Assembly (NCBI GenBank): GCA_045605745.1
Contig: JAZUQN010000202.1
Location: 1 to 22,263 of the forward strand
DNA length: 22,263 bases
Origin: SIG710 sp045605745
GTDB lineage: Bacteria > Bacillota > Clostridia > Oscillospirales > CAG-272
Direction of reading: 5' to 3'
The translations under genes were made by a program, and so were the position numbers. The first letter of the stretch is position 1; each line of letters opens with the position of its first letter. The notes under the pieces are model-generated. The model was not told the DNA's origin. It saw only the letters and a list, made by a program, of their open reading frames with translations, and ran no database searches. Below are positions 13,555 through 20,653 of the stretch, piece after piece.

Positions 13555-14262
13555 TTAATTCTTGTCAGAACTTCCGCCACGCTTTACATAGTCTCTGAGG
13601 GCATCCATTCGTGCATCAAGCTCGGAGGAAAGGGAAGCGCAGATTTGAAGCTCCTTTGCCATTTCATCTGTGAAAAGAAAATCCTTTTTATATCTTAGCT
13701 GGTGCTCAAGGCTTGCCCAAACATCCATGGCAATGGTGCGAAGCTGAATTTCCACCTTCATAGCTCGTTTTTCTTTTGCTAAGAATATCGGCACCTTAAC
13801 TATAAGATGCAGGCTTCGATATCCGTTTGCCTTTGGATTTTTTATATAATCCTTTTTTTCTATGAGAGTGATATCATCCTGTCCGAGGAGGGCATCTGCA
13901 AGGGTATAGACATCCTCGGGAAAGGAGCATATAACTCGCACTCCGGCAATGTCATTCAGATTTTCTTCGATTACATCAGGCATGAGGGAAAGTCCCCTTC
14001 GTTCAAGCTTATCCTTGATACTAATCGGATTTTTTAGTCTTGACTTTATTCCGCTTATAGGATTTCGGTCATATTGAAGAGAAAATTCTTCGTTCAGAAC
14101 ATTAAATTTTGTTTCGATCTCCATCATAGCGCATCGATAGTAAGCCATCAGCTTGTTATATTGGCGAAGCCACTGCCTTGATTGATTTAGAAAATCATCC
14201 TCAAAGAGCTCCTCTATTTTATTTTTGAATTGTTGATTTAGATTGATATCTTTTTCGCTCAT
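13555..14262 (-). CDS. Small alarmone synthetase, GTP pyrophosphokinase (RelQ/YjbM-like)
   Basis: From the ATG at 14262, preceded by AAAGGAAAG, the protein has 235 residues, the usual size for stand-alone synthetases without hydrolase, TGS or ACT domains. The RelA/SpoT synthetase signatures are RLKNPISIKDKL (75-86), LNDIAGVRVIC (102-112, D104), DYIKNPKANGYRSLHL (138-153) and VEIQLRTIAMDVWASLEHQ (170-188, with E171). It transfers pyrophosphate from ATP to GDP or GTP, making (p)ppGpp. The last five helices (LFTDEMAKEL to the C terminus) match the oligomerisation helices of RelQ-type enzymes. It is monocistronic, converging on the serpin gene across a shared terminator. Confidence 0.95.
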   Translation of the reverse strand: MSEKDINLNQQFKNKIEELFEDDFLNQSRQWLRQYNKLMAYYRCAMMEIETKFNVLNEEFSLQYDRNPISGIKSRLKNPISIKDKLERRGLSLMPDVIEENLNDIAGVRVICSFPEDVYTLADALLGQDDITLIEKKDYIKNPKANGYRSLHLIVKVPIFLAKEKRAMKVEIQLRTIAMDVWASLEHQLRYKKDFLFTDEMAKELQICASLSSELDARMDALRDYVKRGGSSDKN

Positions 14263-14301
14263 ATTCTTTCCTTTCGGGTATAGACTATTCAGGCTACTAA
14301 T

Positions 14302-14310
14302 ATTATAACA
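14302..14310 (-). promoter_or_regulatory. Extended -10 promoter of the alarmone synthetase gene
   Basis: On the minus strand TGTTATAAT (TG at 14309-14310, hexamer 14302-14307) is a perfect extended -10. No good -35 hexamer is found 16-18 bases upstream, so the promoter may depend on the TG motif or an activator. The start near 14295 gives a leader of about 33 bases. Confidence 0.6.
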
Positions 14311-14367
14311 TAAAATCATTAATAAATTTAGAATGTTGTGTTAATATGAAAATATATCTGGGATTTG

Positions 14368-14447
14368 AACAGGAGTTTATCGGGGAGTTCAATTTGACAA
14401 ACAAGAGCAGTGTGCTCTTGTTTGTGAAAAGGCATCTCCCCGATAAA
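14368..14447 (+). repeat. Palindromic intergenic element, copy 1 (nested double hairpin)
   Basis: The head AACAGGAGTTTAT at 14368 and the following bases to 14409 match copy 2 near 22083 over 42-43 bases with a few substitutions and one indel. The copy forms two nested perfect stems. The outer is TTTATCGGGGAG (14376-14387) with CTCCCCGATAAA (14436-14447). The inner is ACAAACAAGAGCA (14397-14409) with its complement (14413-14425) and loop GTG. No T-run follows on either strand, so it is not an ordinary terminator. It lies between the 3' end of the P-type ATPase and the alarmone synthetase promoter. Orientation is given by the shared head. Whether it is a mobile repeat, a structured RNA or a protein-binding site is unknown. 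Confidence 0.8.
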
Positions 14448-14478
14448 TCAAAATTTGTATTTCAAAAAACGGAATAGC

Positions 14479-14513
14479 CAAAGCGCTATCTCACTGTGTG
14501 AGATAGCGCTTTG
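14479..14513. repeat. Perfect 16-bp palindrome with 3-base loop, 3' of the ATPase gene
   Basis: CAAAGCGCTATCTCAC-tgt-GTGAGATAGCGCTTTG is perfectly self-complementary. It starts 11 bases past the ATPase stop. On the minus strand the nearest run of Ts (six) comes only ten bases after the stem, so it is at best an imperfect terminator. It could stabilise the transcript 3' end. Its right arm shares GAGATAGCG with the sequence after repeat copy 2. Confidence 0.75.
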
Positions 14514-14524
14514 TAACCATTTAT

Positions 14525-17152
14525 TTAATGACGGTGTCTTATGAATCCAAAGAGCTTTGCAAGCTCCATAACCACAAACGGCACAAATATAAGGCCGAGG
14601 GCTATAAGATACATAGTGGGTTCAAGATAAACAAGCCCAAATATGGTGTTAAGGCCGGGAACAAAGAGAACAAGTGCAACGAGGATAAGAGATATTAAAG
14701 CTGCACCGTTTAGCTTTGAGTTTCCAAATGGACCTATCTTAAAGAGAGAACGCTGAGAACGCATATTAAAGGCTTGGACTATCTGTGTAAGTGAAAGAAT
14801 CATAAATGCCATTGTTTGACCACGCATAAGTGCGGCATCAGTATCAACTCCGCGCCAACCAAGCCAGAAGCCAACAAGCGTGAGTGCTGCAAACATAAGT
14901 CCTTGGAAAACCACCTGAATGCCAAGTCCGTGAGCAAATATACCTTCGTTTTTAGGCTTTGGCTTCTGCTCCATTATATCCTTTTCGACCGCTTCCATAC
15001 CAAGGGAAATGGCCGGTAGTGAGTCGGTGACAAGATTTATCCAGAGAAGCTGCATTGAGAGAAGTGGAGTTTTATGGAAGAGAAGCATAGCGATAAACAC
15101 TGTAAATACTTCTCCGATATTTGTTCCAAGAAGAAAACCGACAACCTTTTTGATGTTCGCATAAATTCCGCGTCCTTCTCTGACCGCATCAACAATTGTT
15201 GCAAAATTGTCATCAGTCAGTGTCATATCAGCGGCACCCTTGGCAACATCGGTTCCGGTTATACCCATTGCACAGCCAATGTCAGCGGCCTTGAGTGCAG
15301 GGGCGTCATTAACACCGTCTCCTGTCATTGAAACAACCTGATCCTTGCGCTGCCAAGCTTTAACTATTCTGATCTTGTTTTCGGGAGAAACACGAGCATA
15401 GACCGAGATGTCTTTAACGCAAAGATCAAGCTCTTCATCGCTCATTGCATCAAGCTCTGCGCCTGTAATAGCTTTGTCGCCATCACCGAGAATACCAAGC
15501 TCCTTAGCTATTGCAGAGGCAGTTACAACATGGTCGCCTGTTATCATAACAGGCTTTATGCCTGCCTTTCTGCACACAGCAACGGCATCCTTTGCCTCTG
15601 GTCTTGGTGGGTCGATCATACCAACAAGACCCATAAAGGTAAGACCGTTTTCAAGCTCATCTGATGTGGGATTTTGGGGAACAGTGTCTATTTCTTTATA
15701 AGCCACAGCAAGCACACGAAGAGCGTCTGCGCTCATTTCGTCTGTAATTTTTCGAGCCGTTTCGATTTCACCGGCTATGCAACGGCTTGCCATAACATCG
15801 AATGCGCCCTTAACTATAACAATATTTTTGCCATCGATTTTGTTGACCGTTGTCATCAGTTTCCTATCTGAATCGAAGGGAATTTCAGCAAGTCTTGGAT
15901 ACTCACTATTCAGCTCATCCTTGGGCATACCATTTTTGTGTGCTGCAAGGACGATGGCGGTTTCTGTTGGGTCGCCGATGTGTGTTTCGCCGTTTTCTCC
16001 GAAAACAACAGAGCCGTCACAGCAGAGCGTTCCATATCTGAGAAGCTTTTTGATATCATCATCGTTTTCGCTTGTAATAGGCTGAGGCTCGGACGCACCG
16101 TCAACATAGCCCTTTACAAGTGTCATGCGGTTTTGTGTGAGAGTTCCCGTTTTATCAGAGCAGATAACAGATGCACTGCCAAGAGTTTCAACAGCAGGTA
16201 AACGGCGAATAAGAGCATTTTTCTTAACCATTCTTTGAACGCCGATCGAAAGAACTATGGTTACGATTGCCGGAAGTCCCTCGGGAATTGCTGATACCGC
16301 AAGAGAAACTGCCGTCATAAACAGATGAATGGGATCCATTTTGTTGATAAGGCCCACAACAAAAATAATTGCACAAGCGGCAAGAGCCATAATGCCAAGA
16401 TATTTACCAAGCTGTGCCAGCTTTGCCTGCAGAGGGGTTTGACCTTCATTTTCGTTATCAAGAAGCCCTGCTATCTTACCCATTTCGGTGTCCATACCTG
16501 TGGCGGTGACAACAGCGATTGCTGTTCCATAGGTAACGCTGCATCCCGAGAACACCATATTGTTTCTATCCCCAAGGGGAGCTTTTTCTTCAACCTCTGC
16601 TTCAGCATCCTTTTCAGAGGGCACCGATTCACCGGTCAGAGCAGATTCCTCGCTTTTAAGACTTACGCTGTGGAGAAGTCTTGCATCGGCAGGAATAAAA
16701 TCGCCTGCCTCAAGCTTTATGATATCACCGGGCACAAGAAGAGCGGCATCTATAACAGATTCCTTTCCGTCTCTTATTACCCTTGCGTGGGGAGCTGACA
16801 TATTTTTCAGAGCATCAAGTGCTTTTTCCGCCTTGCTTTCCTGCATAACTCCCATAACTGCGTTCAGCACCACAATGAGAAGAATAAGTGCAGGCTCGAA
16901 AAGCTCGCCCCAATTTTTCTCAACGCAAATAAGTCCAAAGGAAACAACTGCGGCAATGAGAAGAATGATGATCATCACATCCTTGAACTGATCAAGAAAG
17001 CGAGAGAGCATAGTTTTCTTCTTTTTTTCTTTTAGCTTGTTTTCGCCATACCTTTCTTGCTTTTCTGCAACCTGAGCGGCGAAAAGTCCGTTTTCCTTGT
17101 TTGTTTCAAGGGTAGTCAGAACTTCGTTTCTTGTTTGGTTGTGGAATGTCAA
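14525..17152 (-). CDS. P2-type cation-transporting ATPase (PMCA/SERCA-like; likely Mn2+ and/or Ca2+ exporter)
   Basis: The 875-residue membrane ATPase has the full P-type set: TGES (173-176) in the actuator domain, phosphorylated D333 in CSDKTGTLT, and MTGDGVNDAPALKAADIG in the hinge. Ten membrane helices are expected. Ion-site residues typical of SERCA site II/I are present: PEGLP in helix 4 (290-294), NIGE in helix 5, and NLVTDSLP in helix 6. Such sequences are usually labelled Ca2+ pumps. The yybP-ykoY-type leader upstream suggests manganese export, as known for S. pneumoniae MgtA and L. lactis YoaB. The start is TTG at 17152 with GGAGG nine bases upstream; no ATG is available. It is monocistronic, and a long palindrome lies just after the stop. 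Confidence 0.93.
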   Translation of the reverse strand: MTFHNQTRNEVLTTLETNKENGLFAAQVAEKQERYGENKLKEKKKKTMLSRFLDQFKDVMIIILLIAAVVSFGLICVEKNWGELFEPALILLIVVLNAVMGVMQESKAEKALDALKNMSAPHARVIRDGKESVIDAALLVPGDIIKLEAGDFIPADARLLHSVSLKSEESALTGESVPSEKDAEAEVEEKAPLGDRNNMVFSGCSVTYGTAIAVVTATGMDTEMGKIAGLLDNENEGQTPLQAKLAQLGKYLGIMALAACAIIFVVGLINKMDPIHLFMTAVSLAVSAIPEGLPAIVTIVLSIGVQRMVKKNALIRRLPAVETLGSASVICSDKTGTLTQNRMTLVKGYVDGASEPQPITSENDDDIKKLLRYGTLCCDGSVVFGENGETHIGDPTETAIVLAAHKNGMPKDELNSEYPRLAEIPFDSDRKLMTTVNKIDGKNIVIVKGAFDVMASRCIAGEIETARKITDEMSADALRVLAVAYKEIDTVPQNPTSDELENGLTFMGLVGMIDPPRPEAKDAVAVCRKAGIKPVMITGDHVVTASAIAKELGILGDGDKAITGAELDAMSDEELDLCVKDISVYARVSPENKIRIVKAWQRKDQVVSMTGDGVNDAPALKAADIGCAMGITGTDVAKGAADMTLTDDNFATIVDAVREGRGIYANIKKVVGFLLGTNIGEVFTVFIAMLLFHKTPLLSMQLLWINLVTDSLPAISLGMEAVEKDIMEQKPKPKNEGIFAHGLGIQVVFQGLMFAALTLVGFWLGWRGVDTDAALMRGQTMAFMILSLTQIVQAFNMRSQRSLFKIGPFGNSKLNGAALISLILVALVLFVPGLNTIFGLVYLEPTMYLIALGLIFVPFVVMELAKLFGFIRHRH

Positions 17153-17234
17153 AATTTTGCACCTCCGAATTTGTTTGTGTTTTTTATTTTATGCTTAAAG
17201 ATACAGTGCTATCATATTTTTTGCTTTGTAAATG

Positions 17235-17362
17235 AAAAAAGACTTTTACGGGTAGAACCGTAAAAGTCTCGAAAACCATAAAAAATATGATATCCACACC
17301 CGGGCAAAGCCGTATTGACGAATGTGGAACACCCATATGGGTGCTTTCTACTCTCTTCTACT
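17235..17362 (-). promoter_or_regulatory. yybP-ykoY (Mn2+) riboswitch with overlapping terminator
   Basis: On the minus strand the leader contains, in order, a P1 strand GTAGAAG (17361-17355), the L1 signature AGAGTAG (17354-17348), and hairpin P2 CACCC-atat-GGGTG (17343-17330). P3 CCACA/TGTGG (17327-17323 with 17298-17294) encloses TTCGTCAATACGG, the L3 signature. A small CATA/TATG hairpin follows, then the P1 partner CTTTTAC (17266-17260). That last strand lies in the left arm of an intrinsic terminator, AGACTTTTACGG / CCGTAAAAGTCT (17269-17258 with 17251-17240), followed by six Ts. P1 and the terminator are thus mutually exclusive. Mn2+ binding should stabilise P1 and allow read-through into the ATPase gene, as known for this class. 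Assignment is by motif and architecture, not by a covariance-model score. Confidence 0.82.
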
Positions 17363-17368
17363 TTGTAA

Positions 17369-17397
17369 ATTGTAACATATATCCTATATTTTGTCAA
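17369..17397 (-). promoter_or_regulatory. Sigma-A promoter of the riboswitch-ATPase transcript
   Basis: On the minus strand a perfect -35 TTGACA (17392-17397), a 17-base spacer and an extended -10 (TGTTACAAT, hexamer 17369-17374) predict a start near 17362. That is exactly at the first base of riboswitch helix P1. The leader is about 210 bases. Confidence 0.85.
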
Positions 17398-17428
17398 GAG
17401 CATTTGCAAATATTTTGCAAATGCTCTT
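17396..17428 (-). terminator. Strong hairpin ending the met-nfn operon (no T-run)
   Basis: A perfect 15-pair stem AAGAGCATTTGCAAA / TTTGCAAATGCTCTT has a 3-base loop and begins 8 bases after the nfnB stop. The base of the stem runs into the -35 TTGACA of the next promoter instead of a T-run. It may act as a transcript-end stabiliser or a poor terminator. Confidence 0.55.
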
Positions 17429-17435
17429 ATGATAA

Positions 17436-18842
17436 TTATTTGGAAAGATATTCATCTATAGCCTTAGCGGCGGTCTTACCTGCCCCCATTGCGGATATGA
17501 CGGTTGCTGCGCCTGTAACGGCATCGCCCCCTGCATAGACGCCTCTACGGGAGGTCAGACCTTGCTCATCTACAATGATTCCGCCTCGTTCGTTTACCGA
17601 GAGTCCCTCGGTTGTGCTCTTAATAAGGGGATTTGGCGATGTTCCTATTGACATTATAACGGTATCCACATCAAGAACAAAGTCGGAGCCATCTATGGGA
17701 ATTGGACGGCGGCGCCCTCTTGCATCAGGTTCGCCAAGCTCCATTTTGATGCATTTCATACCGCAAACAAAACCGTTTTTAGGGTCGGCTTTATCATTCT
17801 CATTATTATAACCGATTATTTCTATAGGGTTTGTCAGCAAATTAAAGTCTATGCCCTCTTCTATTGCGTGCTCAACCTCCTCGCGTCTTGCAGGAAGTTC
17901 ATCCATTGAGCGGCGATACACTATATAGACCTTTTCAGCCCCAAGTCTGAGTGCGGTTCTTGCGGCATCCATGGCAACATTTCCACCGCCAACAACGGCA
18001 ACCCTTCCACCCTTCATAACAGGTGTTTCTGGATCGGCTCTGTAGGCTTTCATAAGGTTACTGCGAGTGAGAAATTCGTTTGCTGAATAAACTCCTTTAA
18101 GAGACTCGCCGGGGATATTCATAAAGTTTGGAAGTCCTGCTCCCGAGCCTATAAATACTGCCTCATACCCCATATCAAAAAGCTCGTCGACCGTCAAGGT
18201 TTTGCCGATAACGATATTGGGCTCGATATCAACGCCGATAGCCTTAAGCCCTTCAACCTCTTTTGCAACGATGCTTTTCGGAAGTCTGAATTCGGGAATG
18301 CCGTAAACAAGTACGCCTCCGGCTGTGTGCAGAGCCTCAAAAACGGTTACCTTATAGCCTTTTTTGGCCAGATCTCCGGCGCAGGTAAGACCCGACGGCC
18401 CCGAGCCTACAATTGCTACCTTATGACCGTTTTGGGGCAGCATTTCCGGTGCTGAATTTGAATGCTCATTATGCCGGTCGGCAACAAACCTCTCAAGTCT
18501 ACCAATCGCAACGGGCTCAAATTTTATGCCGAGCGTACATTTCTTTTCGCATTGATTTTCCTGGGGGCAAACTCTTCCGCAAACAGCAGGAAGAGAGGAT
18601 GATTTGCTTATTTCGTTATATGCGCCCTCAATATCATCTGCTTTTATTTTTGCAATAAAGGAGGGAATGCTTACATTAACAGGACATCCGCTAACGCAGG
18701 GCTGATTTTTGCAGTTCAGGCATCTCTCAGCCTCAGCCTTTGCCATTTCATATGTGTACCCTTTGGCAACCTCATCAAAATTATGCGCTCTGACAGATGG
18801 CTCCTGGGTTGGCATTTCCTGTCTTTTTGGATTTATAGCCAT
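17436..18842 (-). CDS. nfnB: NfnB, large subunit of NADH-dependent ferredoxin:NADP+ oxidoreductase
   Basis: The 468-residue protein resembles the glutamate synthase small subunit (GltD). With the adjacent NfnA-like gene it matches the bifurcating transhydrogenase Nfn. N-terminal cysteines C41, C44, C49, C53 (CLNCKNQPCVSGCP) and C88, C92, C98, C102 (CGRVCPQENQCEKKC) bind two [4Fe-4S] clusters. GSGPSGLTCAG (about 146) binds FAD and GGGNVAMDAARTALRLGA (about 286) binds NADP(H). No GltB glutamine-amidotransferase partner is nearby, which argues against glutamate synthase. Nfn couples NADH and reduced ferredoxin oxidation to NADP+ reduction. The ATG overlaps the nfnA stop by one base (TAATG), so translation is probably coupled. 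It is the last gene of the operon. Confidence 0.92.
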   Translation of the reverse strand: MAINPKRQEMPTQEPSVRAHNFDEVAKGYTYEMAKAEAERCLNCKNQPCVSGCPVNVSIPSFIAKIKADDIEGAYNEISKSSSLPAVCGRVCPQENQCEKKCTLGIKFEPVAIGRLERFVADRHNEHSNSAPEMLPQNGHKVAIVGSGPSGLTCAGDLAKKGYKVTVFEALHTAGGVLVYGIPEFRLPKSIVAKEVEGLKAIGVDIEPNIVIGKTLTVDELFDMGYEAVFIGSGAGLPNFMNIPGESLKGVYSANEFLTRSNLMKAYRADPETPVMKGGRVAVVGGGNVAMDAARTALRLGAEKVYIVYRRSMDELPARREEVEHAIEEGIDFNLLTNPIEIIGYNNENDKADPKNGFVCGMKCIKMELGEPDARGRRRPIPIDGSDFVLDVDTVIMSIGTSPNPLIKSTTEGLSVNERGGIIVDEQGLTSRRGVYAGGDAVTGAATVISAMGAGKTAAKAIDEYLSK

Positions 18843-19696
18843 TATTTAACCTCCTTTGAAAACAGGTTGCAGGATTTTTCATAAGCATGGCGCTCAAAAT
18901 CCAAATACATTCTGCCCCTTGACATTGCCTCCTCAAAATCCACCTCATAACCGTTGAAATCGGGTCCGTCAACGCAGGCGAATTTTGTGATCTTCTTGCC
19001 ATCTCGGTTGAGGGTAAGTCTGCAGCCGCCGCACATTCCCGTTCCGTCTATCATAATCGGATTCATAGAAACGGTTACCGGCACGCCATAGGGCTTTGCG
19101 CAAAGTGTTACGAATTTCATCATAATAAGCGGGCCTATGGTTATGATCATATCAAATTTTGCACCCGATTCCAGCATTTCAGAAAGGGGAAGCGTCACAT
19201 TTCCTTTTCTGCCGTATGAGCCGTCATCTGTCATAACAGTGAGCGTGTCGGAGCAAGCCTTGAATTCATCCTCAAGAATCAAAAGCTCCTTGTTTCTAAA
19301 GCCTATAATGCTTGTAACAGAGGCACCGAGACGATGAAATTCCTCAGCCACGGGCATTGCTATTGCACAGCCAACTCCACCGCCGATAATACATACATTT
19401 TTTATACCCTCGGTGTGAGTTGCAACGCCGAGAGGACCAACGAAATCACTGATAAATTCGTCTTTTTCTTTGTGATTCAGTTTTTTGGTTGTTCCGCCAA
19501 CTATTTGAAAAATTATTTTAACAGTTCCGGCAACAGGATCTGCTCCGGCAACTGTTAGGGGGATTCTCTCGCCATCTTCGTCAACTCTAAGTATTATAAA
19601 TTGACCGGGCTTAGCTTTTTTCGCAACCAGAGGAGCTTCAATCTCCATCTGGGTTACGGACTCATTGAGAGACTTTTTTGTTACGATCCTATACAT
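18842..19696 (-). CDS. nfnA: NfnA, small subunit of NADH-dependent ferredoxin:NADP+ oxidoreductase
   Basis: The 284-residue flavoprotein belongs to the ferredoxin-NADP reductase / dihydroorotate dehydrogenase electron-transfer subunit family. RIPLTVAGAD binds FAD, CIIGGGVGCAIAMPVA (102-117) binds NAD(H), and the C terminus carries the unusual [2Fe-2S] site of one Asp and three Cys: D217, C222, C225 in DGTGMCGGC and C241 in FACVDGPDF. PyrK is the alternative, but no pyrD is adjacent and the NfnB partner follows directly, so NfnA is preferred. AAGGAG lies 5 bases before the ATG. It starts 11 bases after the metA stop, so it is the third gene of metY-metA-nfnA-nfnB. Confidence 0.92.
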   Translation of the reverse strand: MYRIVTKKSLNESVTQMEIEAPLVAKKAKPGQFIILRVDEDGERIPLTVAGADPVAGTVKIIFQIVGGTTKKLNHKEKDEFISDFVGPLGVATHTEGIKNVCIIGGGVGCAIAMPVAEEFHRLGASVTSIIGFRNKELLILEDEFKACSDTLTVMTDDGSYGRKGNVTLPLSEMLESGAKFDMIITIGPLIMMKFVTLCAKPYGVPVTVSMNPIMIDGTGMCGGCRLTLNRDGKKITKFACVDGPDFNGYEVDFEEAMSRGRMYLDFERHAYEKSCNLFSKEVK

Positions 19697-19707
19697 AGGG
19701 GCTCCTT

Positions 19708-20628
19708 TTATTCAGACATTTTTTTGATGTCATACGGTGTGGTTTGATAAACAAAATAATTGAGCCAGTTGGAATATAGCAAATTAGCGTGGGAACGCCA
19801 TTTGAGAAGAGGCTCTTTTGTGTCATCGTCTTCGGGATAGTAATTCTTTGGTACGGATATGGTCAGACCTGCATTTTTGTCTCTCAGATATTCCTTTTCG
19901 AGAGTATCACGGTCATATTCCGAATGACCTGTTATAAATATCTGCTTTCCGTTTTTAGAGGAAACGGCATAGATTCCTGCCTCCTCTGATGAGGCGATTA
20001 TTTTTAGCTCAGGCACCTTTTCAATGTCCTCTCTCTTAACTGTTGTATGCCTTGAGTGAGGGACATAAAAGACCTCATCAAAACCGCGAAGCAGTATAGA
20101 ACGAGCATAATCTGCCTTATGAGGGAATACACCAAAAAGCTTTTTATCAAGAGGATACTTTTTAATTCCATAGTGATAATAAAGCCCTGCCTGTGCGCCC
20201 CAGCAAATATGGAAAGTGCTGTGGACGTGAGACTTTGACCATTCCATTATCTCGCAAAGCTCTTGCCAATAATCAACATCTTCAAAATCCATCTTTTCAA
20301 CAGGAGCACCGGTTATCACCATTCCATCGAAATATTCATCGCGATAGGCCTCAAAGGTGCGATAGAATGAAGTGAGATGATCCTCGGTTACATTCTGAGA
20401 TTTATGCGTTGCCGTGTGCATAAGATGAAGCTCAACCTGAAGAGGAGTGTTTCCAAGCAAACGGGCAAGCTGTGTTTCGGTCACTATTTTTGTTGGCATG
20501 AGGTTTAGAAGGAGAATTCTCAGTGGACGAATATCCTGTGTGATGGCACGAGTTTCGGTCATTACAAATATATTCTCATCTTCAAGAATTTTTGTTGCCG
20601 GAAGCTCGTTTGGAATTTTAATTGGCAT
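19708..20628 (-). CDS. metA: MetA, predicted homoserine O-acetyltransferase
   Basis: The 306-residue enzyme activates homoserine for methionine synthesis. Catalytic residues fall at the family's standard numbers: C142 in HICWGAQAGLYYHYG, H235 and E237 in FITGHSEYDRD. Residue 111, which in studied MetA proteins sets acyl-CoA choice (Gly for succinyl, Glu for acetyl), is Glu here (TGAPVEKMDF). O-acetylhomoserine is therefore the predicted product despite the family name homoserine O-succinyltransferase. That matches the adjacent MetY, which uses O-acetylhomoserine. The start is the ATG at 20628. It lies 25 bases after metY and 11 before nfnA. Confidence 0.95.
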   Translation of the reverse strand: MPIKIPNELPATKILEDENIFVMTETRAITQDIRPLRILLLNLMPTKIVTETQLARLLGNTPLQVELHLMHTATHKSQNVTEDHLTSFYRTFEAYRDEYFDGMVITGAPVEKMDFEDVDYWQELCEIMEWSKSHVHSTFHICWGAQAGLYYHYGIKKYPLDKKLFGVFPHKADYARSILLRGFDEVFYVPHSRHTTVKREDIEKVPELKIIASSEEAGIYAVSSKNGKQIFITGHSEYDRDTLEKEYLRDKNAGLTISVPKNYYPEDDDTKEPLLKWRSHANLLYSNWLNYFVYQTTPYDIKKMSE

Positions 20629-20653
20629 GGTTATACCTCATCGAAAAAGTATT

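Noticed and set aside
14368..14447. Copy 1 as an ordinary intrinsic terminator
   Set aside because: Neither strand has a T-run after the stems, the structure is nested, and the alarmone synthetase promoter lies upstream of its gene on the far side.
17436..18842. Glutamate synthase small subunit
   Set aside because: The sequence family fits, but there is no large subunit, and overlap with an NfnA-type gene points to the Nfn transhydrogenase.
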